Below are positions 13,159 to 22,659 of a stretch of 43,263 nucleotides of DNA, one piece after another. Numbering within the stretch: the stretch's first letter is position 1; each line of letters starts with the position of its first letter. The notes under the pieces are model-generated. The model was given only the letters and a program-made list of their open reading frames with translations, had not been told where the DNA came from and did not search any database. Source of the stretch: a virus; the IMG/VR virus record IMGVR_UViG_3300037584_003690, positions 1 through 43,263 of that record, one strand, 5' to 3'. The position numbers were made by a program, and so were the translations under genes.

Positions 13159-15672
13159 ATGGAAGGAATAAATACTGATTACGTTTTAGAGGATTTACCT
13201 CAACAAAAATTACCTAGAAAAAGGAAAGGTAAAAAGTGGGGAAAATCTTGTATAGATGAGCTAGAAAAAGTTACATATAGTGACGCAAGTTATAATGGAA
13301 GATCGTCTAGATACAGAAAACAAATTAATTATGATTTATATAATGGTGTACTAGACCAAAAAGATTTTGAATATGTAGTAAGTCCTTATGGACATTCTGC
13401 TGATGAGTTCCCAGCATCCTTACAACATTATGATATAATATCTCCTAAGTTACAATTATTAATGGGAGAAGAAATTAAAAGACCATTTAATTTTAGAGTA
13501 GTATCTCATGATCCTGCTTCTATTTCTCAGATAGAAGAAACTCGTAAAAAATTATTAATGGAGTTTTTATACTCAGTAGTAGTTCCGCCAGAAGTAAGAA
13601 TGCAACAAGAACAACAAGCACAAGAAGGTGCTATGCAACAAGCTTCAGGTCAACAACCTTCTCCAGAAGAGCAGCAAATGCAACAACCTCAAACTCCTGC
13701 ACAAATTGAAAAATATATTAGCTATGAGTATCAGGATGTAAGAGAAAAGCAAGGACAGAATATATTAGAATATTTAACAAGAGAAGAAAATTTAATCAAT
13801 AAATTTAATCAAGGTTTTAAAGATGCTTTGATAGCAGGAGAAGAAATATATTGGGTAGGAGAAATTGCAGGGGAACCTGTAGTTAGAGTTTGTAATCCAT
13901 TAGATATTCGTATAATTCTTGATCCTGATTCTCCGTGGATCGATGATGCTCAATCTATAGTAGAAGAAAGATGGTTAACATTATCTACAGTTATAGATGA
14001 ATTCCATGATGTATTATTACCAAAAGATATAGATACATTAGAAAGAGGAACTGGGAGAGCTGGAGATATGGATAATGGTCAAGTTAATTATCCTTATTCA
14101 GAATTTAGTATAATTAATTATGATGCAGGTGGTACGTTTGATCCTAATCATATAAGACAATATAGAAGAGATGGTATGATTCGAGTTATTCAATGTGAAT
14201 GGAAATCAATGAGAAAAGTTGGTTTTATGAAAATGATGGATGAAAATGGATTTGAACAACAAGATATTGTAGATGAAATATTTGAAGTTCCAGATTATGC
14301 TGAAAAAGATAAAGAAACCGGTGAGTGGATATTTGATGGTGTATCTTTAAAATGGGAATGGATAAGTGAGTATTGGGAAGGTACTAAAATAGCAGAAAAT
14401 ATATATGTTAATATTAGACCTAAAGAAAACCAAAGACGAGACATGGATAACAATAGTATAGTTAAGTCAGGTTATGTGGGATATATTTACAATGAAAGAA
14501 ATTCAGAATCTATTTCTTTAATTGATAGAATGAAACCATATCAATATTTATATAATATTGTTTATTACAGAACTGAATTAGCTTTAGCAAAATCTAAAGG
14601 TAAAGTAGCGTTAATGGATATAGCTCAGATACCATCTTCAGAAGGATGGGATGTTTCTAAATGGATGTACTATTTAGATTCAGTGGGTGTTATGTTTATT
14701 AACTCCAGAGAGGAAGGTAATAGATCCCAGCAAGCTGCCCCTTTTAATCAATTCCAATCCATTGATCTTTCTATGGGTAATTACATAAATACTCATGTTC
14801 AGCTATTAGATCAGATTAAAACAGAAGTGGGCGAACTCTCTGGAGTTTCTAGACAACGTCAAGGACAAGTACAAACTTCAGAACTTGTAGGTAATACTGA
14901 AAGAGCGGTAACACAATCTTCACATATTACTGAATATTGGTTTTATAATCATAGTGAGGTAAAAAGAAAAGTTCTACAAGCTCTTATTGATGTAACTAAA
15001 ATGGCATGGCGTAATGGTAAGAAGATACAATATATTATGGATGACATGAGTAAAGTATTTATGAATATTGAAGGAGATGATTTTTCAAGTACTAATTATG
15101 GTGTATTTGTTTCTAACTCTTCTAAAGATGATAGAACAATAGATCAACTTAGAAATCTTGCTCAATCAGCATTACAATCAGGGGTTACTACATTTTCAGA
15201 TATTGCAGACATTATGCAGGATGAATCTATTACTTCTATACAAAGAAAATTAAAAGAAGCTCAAGCTAATGTAGATCAAAGAACTCAAGAAGCTCAACAA
15301 GCTGAACAACAATCTCAACAACAGATAGCACAGATGCAGCAGCAACAAGAAGAAATGAAGCAACAAAGAGAGGATGCAAGAGCTCAGTTAGAAGCGGATA
15401 CTAAAATAAAAGTTGCTGAAATTAATGCAGAAGCTAGGTTAGCAGATAAAGATGATAACAACGATGGTTATTTAGATAATAAAAATAATGAAGTTAAGTT
15501 AGAATTTGATAGACAAAAAGAGCAAGCTAAATTAGATATGCAGATGCAAAAAAATCAACAAGACTTAGGATTAAAACAGCAAGAGTTTGAGGAAAAGAAA
15601 AGATCTAATATGGAAAATGAAAAAATAAAACGTACAGCAGCTAATAATAAACCTACAACTTCAAGTAAATAA
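13159..15672 (+). CDS. Portal protein, 837 aa
   Basis: The dodecameric head-vertex channel. The N-terminal clip/stem pattern SSRYRKQINYDLYNGVLDQK, then FPASLQHYDIISPKLQLLMG and EEIKRPF, is typical of large portals of crAss-like phages. A Gln-rich insertion (residues 150-185) interrupts the N-terminal domain. Residues 700-830 form a long coiled coil rich in Gln, Glu and Lys, with DDNNDGYLDNKNNEVKLEFD inside it that looks like a calcium-binding loop. Its own promoter lies just upstream (13109-13138). It ends in a TAATG overlap with the lysozyme-like gene. Length agrees with portals of about 800 aa in this phage group. Confidence 0.85.
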   Translation: MEGINTDYVLEDLPQQKLPRKRKGKKWGKSCIDELEKVTYSDASYNGRSSRYRKQINYDLYNGVLDQKDFEYVVSPYGHSADEFPASLQHYDIISPKLQLLMGEEIKRPFNFRVVSHDPASISQIEETRKKLLMEFLYSVVVPPEVRMQQEQQAQEGAMQQASGQQPSPEEQQMQQPQTPAQIEKYISYEYQDVREKQGQNILEYLTREENLINKFNQGFKDALIAGEEIYWVGEIAGEPVVRVCNPLDIRIILDPDSPWIDDAQSIVEERWLTLSTVIDEFHDVLLPKDIDTLERGTGRAGDMDNGQVNYPYSEFSIINYDAGGTFDPNHIRQYRRDGMIRVIQCEWKSMRKVGFMKMMDENGFEQQDIVDEIFEVPDYAEKDKETGEWIFDGVSLKWEWISEYWEGTKIAENIYVNIRPKENQRRDMDNNSIVKSGYVGYIYNERNSESISLIDRMKPYQYLYNIVYYRTELALAKSKGKVALMDIAQIPSSEGWDVSKWMYYLDSVGVMFINSREEGNRSQQAAPFNQFQSIDLSMGNYINTHVQLLDQIKTEVGELSGVSRQRQGQVQTSELVGNTERAVTQSSHITEYWFYNHSEVKRKVLQALIDVTKMAWRNGKKIQYIMDDMSKVFMNIEGDDFSSTNYGVFVSNSSKDDRTIDQLRNLAQSALQSGVTTFSDIADIMQDESITSIQRKLKEAQANVDQRTQEAQQAEQQSQQQIAQMQQQQEEMKQQREDARAQLEADTKIKVAEINAEARLADKDDNNDGYLDNKNNEVKLEFDRQKEQAKLDMQMQKNQQDLGLKQQEFEEKKRSNMENEKIKRTAANNKPTTSSK

Positions 15673-16886
15673 TGAGATTAGATAGATCTTTTAATAAAAA
15701 TTTTAAGAAGGAAGAAGCTAAGAGCACTAAGAAATTAGAGCATGGGGGTATTCCATATATGGGACATACGGCTGGTAAGATAAGAGATTCGTGGAATCTT
15801 AATAGAAGGTTTAAAAAATTACCTAGAGCAGAATTTGGATTATCTAAAGATGAGGTTAAAGATAACCCCTATTCAGAATCAAATCCAGCAGATAGAAAAC
15901 CTCAATATGAGTTAAATAGATTTATAGTTAAATATGTTATGCCTGAATATGGGGGTACTATAGAAGGGTGGAAACAAATATTAAATGAAATATCATATCA
16001 TGAAAGCGGACCTCATCAAAGGTTTGATTCCGATATGGCACAAAGAAAAGGACCTGGAAGAGGTTTGGGATCTACAGAACCTAATTCAGCTAAAACAGCT
16101 ATTAAAAAATTGTTTGGATCAGATACAGATGGTGCTGGAAACTATCATTTTAGATATGAAAAATATTATGATTCACATATAAAAAATAAAAATCCACAGT
16201 TTAAAAACGAAAGAGGAGATACAATAACGCATACTGAATTTCCAGAATTAGAAAAATTATATTTAAGTATGGTAAATGTAAAACTTGATGATGAAGGAAA
16301 TATGAAAGGATGGACAGGAGATCACTCACCTTTTGATGTAAGACAGCTTAGTGATCAGTCTCAAGGTATAATAATGTTAATGGAATTGATGGGTAACTAT
16401 GAAAAAACAAAAGATCCTAATTTAAAACTTTCATCCTATTTTGAAGGAGATGAACTTGCAGATAATGTAACACGTGCTGAATTATGGGGAGCTTATTATA
16501 ATAGAGATATGACTAATCATAAGCGTAGATTATTTCTTAAGGATATAAATGATTTTTCTGAATACGATGATGAAAAAGGTATAGAAACAAAATGGTCTTG
16601 GAAAGATGGTTATGGGGGAGATAAAACTAAGAATGCACCTGTAATAAATTATGCTCCATTTTATACTACTGAACATGATGTTATTGATATAGATGCTATA
16701 ACAAAAAATTTACGAGATAGTTTTGAAAAAACTTATGGTAAAGATTTTATACCAGATGATCAAAATTTTGAGCAAATGACCAATCCTAACATAATGAAAA
16801 ATGCTCAAGTAGATAATACATATGTGCATCCTAGAGCAAGAGACATAAATATAAACCGCTATAATAAACAAGAAAAAACTGAGTAA
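15672..16886 (+). CDS. Virion protein with a lysozyme/transglycosylase-like domain, 404 aa
   Basis: The middle section (residues 85-150) reads WKQILNEISYHESGPHQRFD followed by a GPGRGLGSTEPNSAKTAIKK stretch. This is the HESG...GxGRGxxQ-like core of transglycosylase/lysozyme folds in which the Glu is catalytic. Later segments (ELWGAYYNRDMTNHKRRLF) fit the helical C-terminal lobe. The N-terminus is basic and probably unstructured. Its place between portal and scaffold indicates an internal or portal-associated virion protein, perhaps ejected to open the peptidoglycan. The usual Gln after the glycines is Ser here, so activity is uncertain. Confidence 0.6.
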   Translation: MRLDRSFNKNFKKEEAKSTKKLEHGGIPYMGHTAGKIRDSWNLNRRFKKLPRAEFGLSKDEVKDNPYSESNPADRKPQYELNRFIVKYVMPEYGGTIEGWKQILNEISYHESGPHQRFDSDMAQRKGPGRGLGSTEPNSAKTAIKKLFGSDTDGAGNYHFRYEKYYDSHIKNKNPQFKNERGDTITHTEFPELEKLYLSMVNVKLDDEGNMKGWTGDHSPFDVRQLSDQSQGIIMLMELMGNYEKTKDPNLKLSSYFEGDELADNVTRAELWGAYYNRDMTNHKRRLFLKDINDFSEYDDEKGIETKWSWKDGYGGDKTKNAPVINYAPFYTTEHDVIDIDAITKNLRDSFEKTYGKDFIPDDQNFEQMTNPNIMKNAQVDNTYVHPRARDININRYNKQEKTE

Positions 16887-16901
16887 TAATAATAATAACT
16901 A

Positions 16902-16931
16902 TTGGAAATATAAAATATAATTATATTTTTG
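16902..16931 (+). promoter_or_regulatory. Late promoter P2 (scaffold/capsid)
   Basis: TTG at 16902-16904 (in TTGGAAAT) and TATTTTTG at 16924-16931, again 19 nt apart and followed by TAA as in P1. It lies 25 nt before the scaffold ATG. P1 and P2 share both elements, the flanking AAAT and the exact spacing. Confidence 0.65.
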
Positions 16932-16956
16932 TAAAATTGATAAATAATATTTAATT

Positions 16957-18138
16957 ATGAGTGATAAGAAAGAACTTAATCCTTTTGAAGGATTTAAATC
17001 ATTAGAGGGTGATACAATAGCACCTGATAATGTAGAAATACAAGAAGTTGCAGAAGTTGAAGCTTTGGCTGAAGATACAGGCATAGTAGATAAAACTGAT
17101 GAGACTAAAGAAAAAGAAACACCTGTTGCTAAAGAAAGTAAAAAAGAAGAGCTTTCTGTAGACAATTTAGAAATAGAATATAGAGAAACTATAGAAGAAG
17201 AAGAAGAGGAAGAAGAAGATGTGTCTTCAGAGCCTAAAACAGAAAAACAAGAAGAGGCTGACACAGAAGAAGAAGAACTATCTCAAATAGGTGTACTTGC
17301 TAATCATTTAAAAGAAGAAGGAGTTATAGAATTTGACGATGAAGAATTTGAAGACTCTGAGGATGGTTTAGCAAAAGTTGTAAAAAAACAAATTGAAAAA
17401 GGAGTATCAGAATATAAAGAAAATTTAGATCCTGTTGCTCAACAATTTTTAGAGTTTATTGAGGATGGAGGAGATCCTCAACATTTTACTAAAGCATATG
17501 CTACTGTTGATTTTTCAAGAATTGACAATAATAATTTAAAAGGTAAAAGTGATTTACAAAAACAAATAGTAGCCGAACTTATGAGACGTGAGGGCTATAA
17601 TAGAGAAGAGATTGTTGATGAAATTCAAGATCTTTTAAATGGTAATGTTTTAGCCGGTAGAGCTAATCGTTCTTTAAGAAAATTACAAGGTATTCAAAAG
17701 AAAGAACGAGCACAATTACTGGAAACACAGAAAAAACAAGCTGTGATAAAACAAGAAAAACAAGAAACTTTTTTAACAGAGTTAAAAGAGAATATCGATG
17801 GGAAAGAAGATATTGCTGGCTTTCCTATAAGTAAAAAGCAAAAAAAGGCTTTTTATGAATATATTACTAAACCAGATCGTAAGACCGGTAAAACCAAGTT
17901 GGTTATGGATTCAGAAGCTGACAAAGATTCGCAACTGAAAATGGCTTGGTTATATTTTAATAATTTTGATTTTGGGAAAGTTGAAAAGAAAGCAAGAACA
18001 AAGGCTGCATCAAATCTAAGAGCTAATCTAGAAAGAGCTTCTGGGATTTCTAGAAAGAAATTAAAAAGCAAATCTAGAACAAAAGTATCTGGAGATGATA
18101 TGGACTTTAGTCTGTTTTCAAAGGCAATGAAATTATAA
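16957..18138 (+). CDS. Capsid scaffolding protein candidate, 393 aa
   Basis: The N-terminal 110 residues are extremely acidic (IEEEEEEEEDVSSEPK and similar) and probably disordered. The centre and C-terminus are helical and basic, ending in KKLKSKSRTKVSGDDMDFSL. An acidic-to-basic, mostly helical protein directly before the major capsid gene is the standard arrangement of phage scaffolds, whose basic C-terminus binds the capsid protein. It starts behind promoter P2. No protease motif is visible, so how it leaves the capsid is not clear. Confidence 0.7.
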   Translation: MSDKKELNPFEGFKSLEGDTIAPDNVEIQEVAEVEALAEDTGIVDKTDETKEKETPVAKESKKEELSVDNLEIEYRETIEEEEEEEEDVSSEPKTEKQEEADTEEEELSQIGVLANHLKEEGVIEFDDEEFEDSEDGLAKVVKKQIEKGVSEYKENLDPVAQQFLEFIEDGGDPQHFTKAYATVDFSRIDNNNLKGKSDLQKQIVAELMRREGYNREEIVDEIQDLLNGNVLAGRANRSLRKLQGIQKKERAQLLETQKKQAVIKQEKQETFLTELKENIDGKEDIAGFPISKKQKKAFYEYITKPDRKTGKTKLVMDSEADKDSQLKMAWLYFNNFDFGKVEKKARTKAASNLRANLERASGISRKKLKSKSRTKVSGDDMDFSLFSKAMKL

Positions 18139-18144
18139 TAAAAA

Positions 18145-18152
18145 TGTTTAAT
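18145..18152 (+). promoter_or_regulatory. TGTTTAAT motif before the capsid gene
   Basis: TGTTTAAT lies 27 nt before the major capsid ATG (18172). Copies lie 25-27 nt before four other virion genes: 21169-21176, 22187-22194, 36268-36275 and 36665-36672. Confidence 0.45.
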
Positions 18153-18171
18153 TTAATAAAAATTTAAGTGA

Positions 18172-19605
18172 ATGGCTATAAATGGATTACAACTATACAG
18201 AACGAAATGGCATTCTGGGTTGACACAGCAAAATCACTTATCATCCGCATATTTAACGGAGCCAGAAGTTATGAGTACTTTAGTTACTCGTATCTTTGGA
18301 ATGCAGGGTTCTAACCCTATCCAATACTTGACATCAGGTATGGGACGTTCTACAGAGATTGGTAACAGAGAATATGATTGGCATTTACAAGGAGATGATG
18401 AGAAAGCTGTTGCGATCGCAGGAAACTTCGGCGAGTATGGAGCAAATAGAACTAACTTTAGAGTAAAGTTTAAAGAAAAATGGTTCGCAAATCAAGAAGT
18501 ATTAGTTCTTGATGACAGAGATTATCGAGTTAGAGTAATGGAAGACCCATATTTTGATGGGAATGCATGGATATATACTATGCGTCAAGTGGGTACTGCA
18601 ACAGCAGCTATACCATCAGCATTACTTGAAGCTGGAAAAGAAATGTCGAAAGAATATACTACAGTACCAGAATTTTCTACGGGAGGTAACACTACTTTTA
18701 GTGCGCCTTTTAAAATGAGAAATCATTTAAGTACGTTGAGAAAATCATACACAGTAACAAGAAGCGCTGCTACAGATGCACTTGTTATTCAGTTGGCTGA
18801 CCCTAATAACCCAGGGAAAAAATCAACAGTATGGACTCGATATGCTGAGTGGGAAGCAATGGCACAGTGGTACAGAGAAATAGAAAGATCTTATTGGTAC
18901 TCAACATTCTCATCTGACGCTAATGGCGTTACTGATATGTTAGGTAACAATGGTCTTCCAGTATATGAAGGTGCTGGTATTAGAGAGCAAATAGCTCCAG
19001 CTAATATTAGAAACTACACTGAATTATCTGAGAATATCATCCGTGATTTCTTAATTGATCTATCTTACAATGTAATGCCTGAATCATCTAGAGAGTTTGT
19101 TGCATTTACTGGTGAATATGGATTTGCTGAGTTTGACAAAGCTATGAAAACAGCTGCGTCTAATTGGACTTTAGTAGATTCTAAATTTGTTACTGGTAGT
19201 GGACAAAACCTAGCATTAGGTGGTCAGTTTAAAACATATATGGGATTAAATGGTACAAAGATTACTCTTAAGCATTTACCTTTATATGATAATACTATCA
19301 TCAACAGAAAATTACATGCAGAAACAGGTAGACCTCTTGAGTCTTACAGATTTACATTCCTTGACTTTGGAATGGCAGGTGGAGAATCAAACATCCAAGC
19401 TGTACATAAAAAAGGTTCTAAGGACATGATGTGGCATACAGCGGGTTCCGTTGATCCATTTGGTAACACAGCAAAATCAGTAAACACTATGCGTTCTGAT
19501 AACCTTGACGGTTATTCAGTACACATGTTAACTGAATGTGGTATCATGATCAAAAACCCAATGGCATGTGGTGAGTTAATCTGTACTAATGCGGCTGCTA
19601 ATTAA
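18172..19605 (+). CDS. Major capsid protein, HK97-fold type, 477 aa
   Basis: Builds the icosahedral shell. It follows the scaffold gene directly and is the right size. The sequence (LTEPEVMSTLVTRIFGMQGS, then MGRSTEIGNREYDWHLQGDD, then a long central helix region) matches the capsid proteins of crAss-like phages in style. The C-terminal part (SVHMLTECGIMIKNPMACGE) supplies the final domain strands. Codon choice is more varied and GC-richer than in neighbouring genes, as expected for a highly expressed gene. No cleavable N-terminal prohead domain is obvious. Confidence 0.85.
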   Translation: MAINGLQLYRTKWHSGLTQQNHLSSAYLTEPEVMSTLVTRIFGMQGSNPIQYLTSGMGRSTEIGNREYDWHLQGDDEKAVAIAGNFGEYGANRTNFRVKFKEKWFANQEVLVLDDRDYRVRVMEDPYFDGNAWIYTMRQVGTATAAIPSALLEAGKEMSKEYTTVPEFSTGGNTTFSAPFKMRNHLSTLRKSYTVTRSAATDALVIQLADPNNPGKKSTVWTRYAEWEAMAQWYREIERSYWYSTFSSDANGVTDMLGNNGLPVYEGAGIREQIAPANIRNYTELSENIIRDFLIDLSYNVMPESSREFVAFTGEYGFAEFDKAMKTAASNWTLVDSKFVTGSGQNLALGGQFKTYMGLNGTKITLKHLPLYDNTIINRKLHAETGRPLESYRFTFLDFGMAGGESNIQAVHKKGSKDMMWHTAGSVDPFGNTAKSVNTMRSDNLDGYSVHMLTECGIMIKNPMACGELICTNAAAN

Positions 19606-19630
19606 TAATTAATAATTTAAAGTTTAAAGC

Positions 19631-20464
19631 ATGACAGAAGGAACTGTAATTGTGAAAGCGCATAAAAAACACGCTTGGTCAGGATTTCATAGATTCCCTA
19701 AATGTAAAGACACGGTCATAGCTACCTACGGAAGAGGTGGCTATGATACCGGTCTTACACCAGAGGAAGAAACGAGACTTGAAGGTGTGTTAAATTTATC
19801 CGCTGGCACGTTAAATAAATTTTCAGAATATTGGCAAGATTACGCTGTTATATTAACTGATAAAGAAAAAGTTTTAAAACTAGATCGTCCTAGAGATTTT
19901 CTAGATTATAAACTCTTAACTAGAAGTGAAAAAGTAGCGAACTCCGTAAATGAAACTGAAGATTGGCCCAAAGCAATATATGTATTATATGATGCTGAGG
20001 AAGACGCCAAAAAAGATAATTTAAAAGTTAAAGAGAAAAGAAAAGCATATAAGCAATTTAATTCGATGACTATTAGCGAGATGAAAAATGTATTAAAAAT
20101 AATGGGTAAAAGAGCAGATAATGCTTCAGATGCACTTATTGAAAATACATTAGCAGACATCGTTGAACAAGAGTCTGAAAAATTTAATGAAACTATGGCT
20201 CTTCCAGACTTTAAGACTAGGGTTTTGATAGAGAATTTAGTTAATAATAATGCTCTTAGAATTAGAGGTGGACATTATATGTTCGGTGATGATCCTATAG
20301 GACATGATTTACAATCTGCAATTATCTATTTAAAGGATCCAAAAAATCAGGATATTGTATTATCGCTAAAAGCGAGACTACAGGGAACAACTAGTAGTGT
20401 CAAGGACATTGCTACCGATGATACCAAAATGCCTAAGAAGGCCAAAAAAGTGAAACAGAAGTAA
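19631..20464 (+). CDS. Post-capsid conserved-looking protein, 277 aa
   Basis: Lies 25 nt after the major capsid gene and overlaps the connector gene (TAATG). The N-terminal domain (EGTVIVKAHKKHAWSGFHRF, IATYGRGGYDTGLTPEEE) is followed by a helical middle. The C-terminus (RIRGGHYMFGDDPIGHDLQS) contains an aromatic-glycine turn, then a polybasic tail (KMPKKAKKVKQK). I recognise no named family. Position suggests a head-completion or capsid-associated protein. Confidence 0.6.
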   Translation: MTEGTVIVKAHKKHAWSGFHRFPKCKDTVIATYGRGGYDTGLTPEEETRLEGVLNLSAGTLNKFSEYWQDYAVILTDKEKVLKLDRPRDFLDYKLLTRSEKVANSVNETEDWPKAIYVLYDAEEDAKKDNLKVKEKRKAYKQFNSMTISEMKNVLKIMGKRADNASDALIENTLADIVEQESEKFNETMALPDFKTRVLIENLVNNNALRIRGGHYMFGDDPIGHDLQSAIIYLKDPKNQDIVLSLKARLQGTTSSVKDIATDDTKMPKKAKKVKQK

Positions 20465-21162
20465 TGACTGTAGCGGAAATGCATATACAATTCAAGGTGG
20501 GGTTAGATAAGACTGATAGTCTTAACTACCCTAACTTTGAACCTGAAGAAGTTGATCTTTGGCTTAATAAAGCCCAAGAAAAATTTGTAAAAACACGATA
20601 TTCACATGATGTCAAAAGAGAAACTTTTGAAGAAACTCAAAAAAGAACTGATGATTTACGTGAAGTTGTGCAGGAAGTTACATTAATTCCTGCTGCCACA
20701 CAAACCCCGGTAAAGCCAAATGGAGTATTATTTACTTTACCCGATGGTACGTTTGGTGGATTTCCTATATATTGGTTTGCAGTTAATGAAGAATGTGAAG
20801 TTAGCTGGCAAAATTGTGATAACAATACAGTATATAAAAGGAAAAACGTAAAACCCATTCAACACGATGATTATAATAAAATCATTGGGGATCCGTTTAA
20901 TAAGCCTGACAAAAATAAAATTGTTAGACTTATGCACGGAGGAAATGTTGAGTTAATAGGAGATGGTACTTATGATATTAATAGGTATCTGTTGAGATAT
21001 ATAAAGAGACCAGAACAGATAAATCTAGTTAACAATAATGATTGCGAATTAGCTGATCATACTCATGATGAAATTGTAACCATGGCGGTTGGAATGGCAT
21101 TAGAAAATACAGCTAACCCTAGATTTCAAACTCATATGGTTGAAGCTATATCTCAAGAATAA
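20464..21162 (+). CDS. Head-tail connector/adaptor candidate, 232 aa
   Basis: Opens with helices typical of adaptor proteins: FKVGLDKTDSLNYPNF, then EVDLWLNKAQEKFVKTRY. This resembles ring proteins that dock under the portal in crAss-like phages. A central beta insertion (GVLFTLPDGTFGGFPIYWFA) and a C-terminal helix (DEIVTMAVGMALENTANPRF) follow. The final helix pattern of a conserved histidine and a long amphipathic stretch is common in head-tail joining proteins. It overlaps its upstream neighbour by 1 nt. Confidence 0.65.
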   Translation: MTVAEMHIQFKVGLDKTDSLNYPNFEPEEVDLWLNKAQEKFVKTRYSHDVKRETFEETQKRTDDLREVVQEVTLIPAATQTPVKPNGVLFTLPDGTFGGFPIYWFAVNEECEVSWQNCDNNTVYKRKNVKPIQHDDYNKIIGDPFNKPDKNKIVRLMHGGNVELIGDGTYDINRYLLRYIKRPEQINLVNNNDCELADHTHDEIVTMAVGMALENTANPRFQTHMVEAISQE

Positions 21163-21168
21163 ATTTAA

Positions 21169-21176
21169 TGTTTAAT
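21169..21176 (+). promoter_or_regulatory. TGTTTAAT motif before the 328-aa structural gene
   Basis: TGTTTAAT begins 26 nt before the ATG at 21195, the same placement as in front of the major capsid gene. Confidence 0.45.
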
Positions 21177-21194
21177 ATTTAAAAATGATTTATA

Positions 21195-22181
21195 ATGAGA
21201 CACGAAAATTATAAAATTTTAGTCGGTAAAAATGTAGCAGGAGGTGCTGCTAATATTGCCGGTTTAGCGATAGGAGAAATCGCAGCAGTAAAACCAGATA
21301 TGACTTTTTTGTTACCTGGTGAAACTATTGCTGATGCTCCTTATATATATTTAGTACAAGGTATTGATGGAGCTGGAAAAGTAAGATGGTCTTCAAAAAT
21401 AGAAGGTGCTAATGTACAAAAATACACAGGTCAATCTTATGTTGGCGCTACTCAACAAGCTGTAGCTGTTGGGTATAATACAGCTTCAGGCTCTATTTTA
21501 CTTAACAATTCAGCTGAATATAGACTTAGTATTATATTCAAGTTTGATAAAGTACAAGGATCAGAAAGACAATTTGTACGAAGATTTAGTTATACTTCAG
21601 ATGCTACTGCTACAGAAGCAGAAATAGCAGCTGATTTTAAAGCACAAATTGAAGCAGATTCTATCTGTAAAGATTTGTTAGATACTGTAACTATAAACAC
21701 TACTGGTACAAATAGAGGAATAACAATAACAGGTAAAGCGCAAACTTATAAAGTAATAGATGGTTACGAACAAGTTACATTTAAAGTTGTAGTAGATGGT
21801 GCATTCATTGATGGAGGTACTACATTAATTACAACTGATGGAACGGGTAACTCTGCTGTACCAATTTACGGTGTAGGTACGTATGAGCATGTATCTGATC
21901 TTGAAAGAGCACAACTTGGAATGGAGGGTATTAATAACTTAATGAAGTTTCCAGTACCATCTTATCCAGTATTTGCTGTTGCAGGAGATACATATGATAT
22001 GTATGCTATATCTTACACTGATGTACACGCATCGGCTAATCTTAATAAAGACATAGCTAGTCCAGAAATGACTATTGTAGCAATGGAAAATGGAGGTGCA
22101 GGTCAGCAAGCTCTTTTAGAAAATGTTCTAAATGGTTGGTTCGCATCATGTCCAGGTAGTTTTGCTCCTTTGGCACTTTAA
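21195..22181 (+). CDS. Putative structural protein, 328 aa, capsid or tail accessory
   Basis: A beta-rich soluble protein. The N-terminus is MRHENYKILVGKNVAGGAAN. A domain with YLVQGIDGAGKVRWSSKIEG follows, then a region with SERQFVRRFSYTSDATATEA that has the look of tube or sheath-like insertion domains. The C-terminal helix contains WFASCPGSFAP. It has no signal peptide. Its own leader with the TGTTTAAT motif and its position among head genes imply an abundant virion component. Whether it decorates the capsid or forms part of the tail cannot be decided here. Confidence 0.6.
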   Translation: MRHENYKILVGKNVAGGAANIAGLAIGEIAAVKPDMTFLLPGETIADAPYIYLVQGIDGAGKVRWSSKIEGANVQKYTGQSYVGATQQAVAVGYNTASGSILLNNSAEYRLSIIFKFDKVQGSERQFVRRFSYTSDATATEAEIAADFKAQIEADSICKDLLDTVTINTTGTNRGITITGKAQTYKVIDGYEQVTFKVVVDGAFIDGGTTLITTDGTGNSAVPIYGVGTYEHVSDLERAQLGMEGINNLMKFPVPSYPVFAVAGDTYDMYAISYTDVHASANLNKDIASPEMTIVAMENGGAGQQALLENVLNGWFASCPGSFAPLAL

Positions 22182-22186
22182 TTAAT

Positions 22187-22194
22187 TGTTTAAC
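22187..22194 (+). promoter_or_regulatory. TGTTTAAC motif before the 125-aa gene
   Basis: TGTTTAAC, one base different from the other copies, lies 27 nt before the ATG at 22214. Confidence 0.4.
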
Positions 22195-22213
22195 TTTTTA
22201 AAAATATAATATA

Positions 22214-22591
22214 ATGGCAGTAACAACAAAAACAGTAGGAGCTCAAGGAGAGATTAAATGTACTACAGCAAATGTATTACATTCAACTGGACTCCAAACA
22301 GCTTATACAACAGCAACATCTATACCAGCTAATGCTATAGTTACAGGATGCTTCATTCACGCTAAAGCGGGAAGTAGTGAATCTGTAAACGTAAGGGTAA
22401 AGGTTGGATCTGTAGAAATAACAGGTGATATTGCATCGGGATCACTATTAAATGCAGCTGATAAAATGGTATCAGTTCCACTAGTGGCAACAGCTATGGG
22501 TACTGGCGGAGGCTTAATTAATTTTACAGCGTCTGGTAGTGGTATTCAATCAGGAGAATATGATGTAACTATCTGTTACGTTTATGGGTAA
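22214..22591 (+). CDS. Small beta-rich decoration-type protein, 125 aa
   Basis: Alternating strands and glycine/serine turns (TKTVGAQGEIKCTTANVL, SVNVRVKVGSVEITGDIASG, YDVTICYVYG) suggest one small beta-sandwich. Charge is low and there is no membrane segment. It has the same leader type as the capsid gene and is followed by a strong hairpin, so it seems to close the head block. A capsid decoration or head-fibre base role is plausible. Confidence 0.55.
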   Translation: MAVTTKTVGAQGEIKCTTANVLHSTGLQTAYTTATSIPANAIVTGCFIHAKAGSSESVNVRVKVGSVEITGDIASGSLLNAADKMVSVPLVATAMGTGGGLINFTASGSGIQSGEYDVTICYVYG

Positions 22592-22609
22592 TAGATAAAT
22601 AATTTTATG

Positions 22610-22636
22610 GGTAAGGGGGGAGCAATCTCCCCTACC
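22610..22636 (+). terminator. GNRA-capped hairpin closing the head block
   Basis: GGTA (22610-22613) and GGGGGGA (22615-22621) pair with TCTCCCC (22626-22632) and TACC (22633-22636). There is one bulged A, one G-U pair and a GCAA tetraloop. This is one of the strongest visible hairpins in the window. It is followed by TATATTTAAATATA rather than a clean T-run, so it may be a terminator, a partial attenuator or an mRNA-stabilising 3' end. It separates the head genes from the fibre genes. Confidence 0.55.
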
Positions 22637-22659
22637 TATATTTAAATATAGTATAGTTA

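Noticed and set aside
16899-17264. Leftward serine-rich ORF of 121 codons
   Set aside because: It is the reverse of the Glu/Asp-rich segment of the scaffold gene, with promoter P2 under its 3' end. The serine runs mirror GAA/GAG repeats on the other strand.
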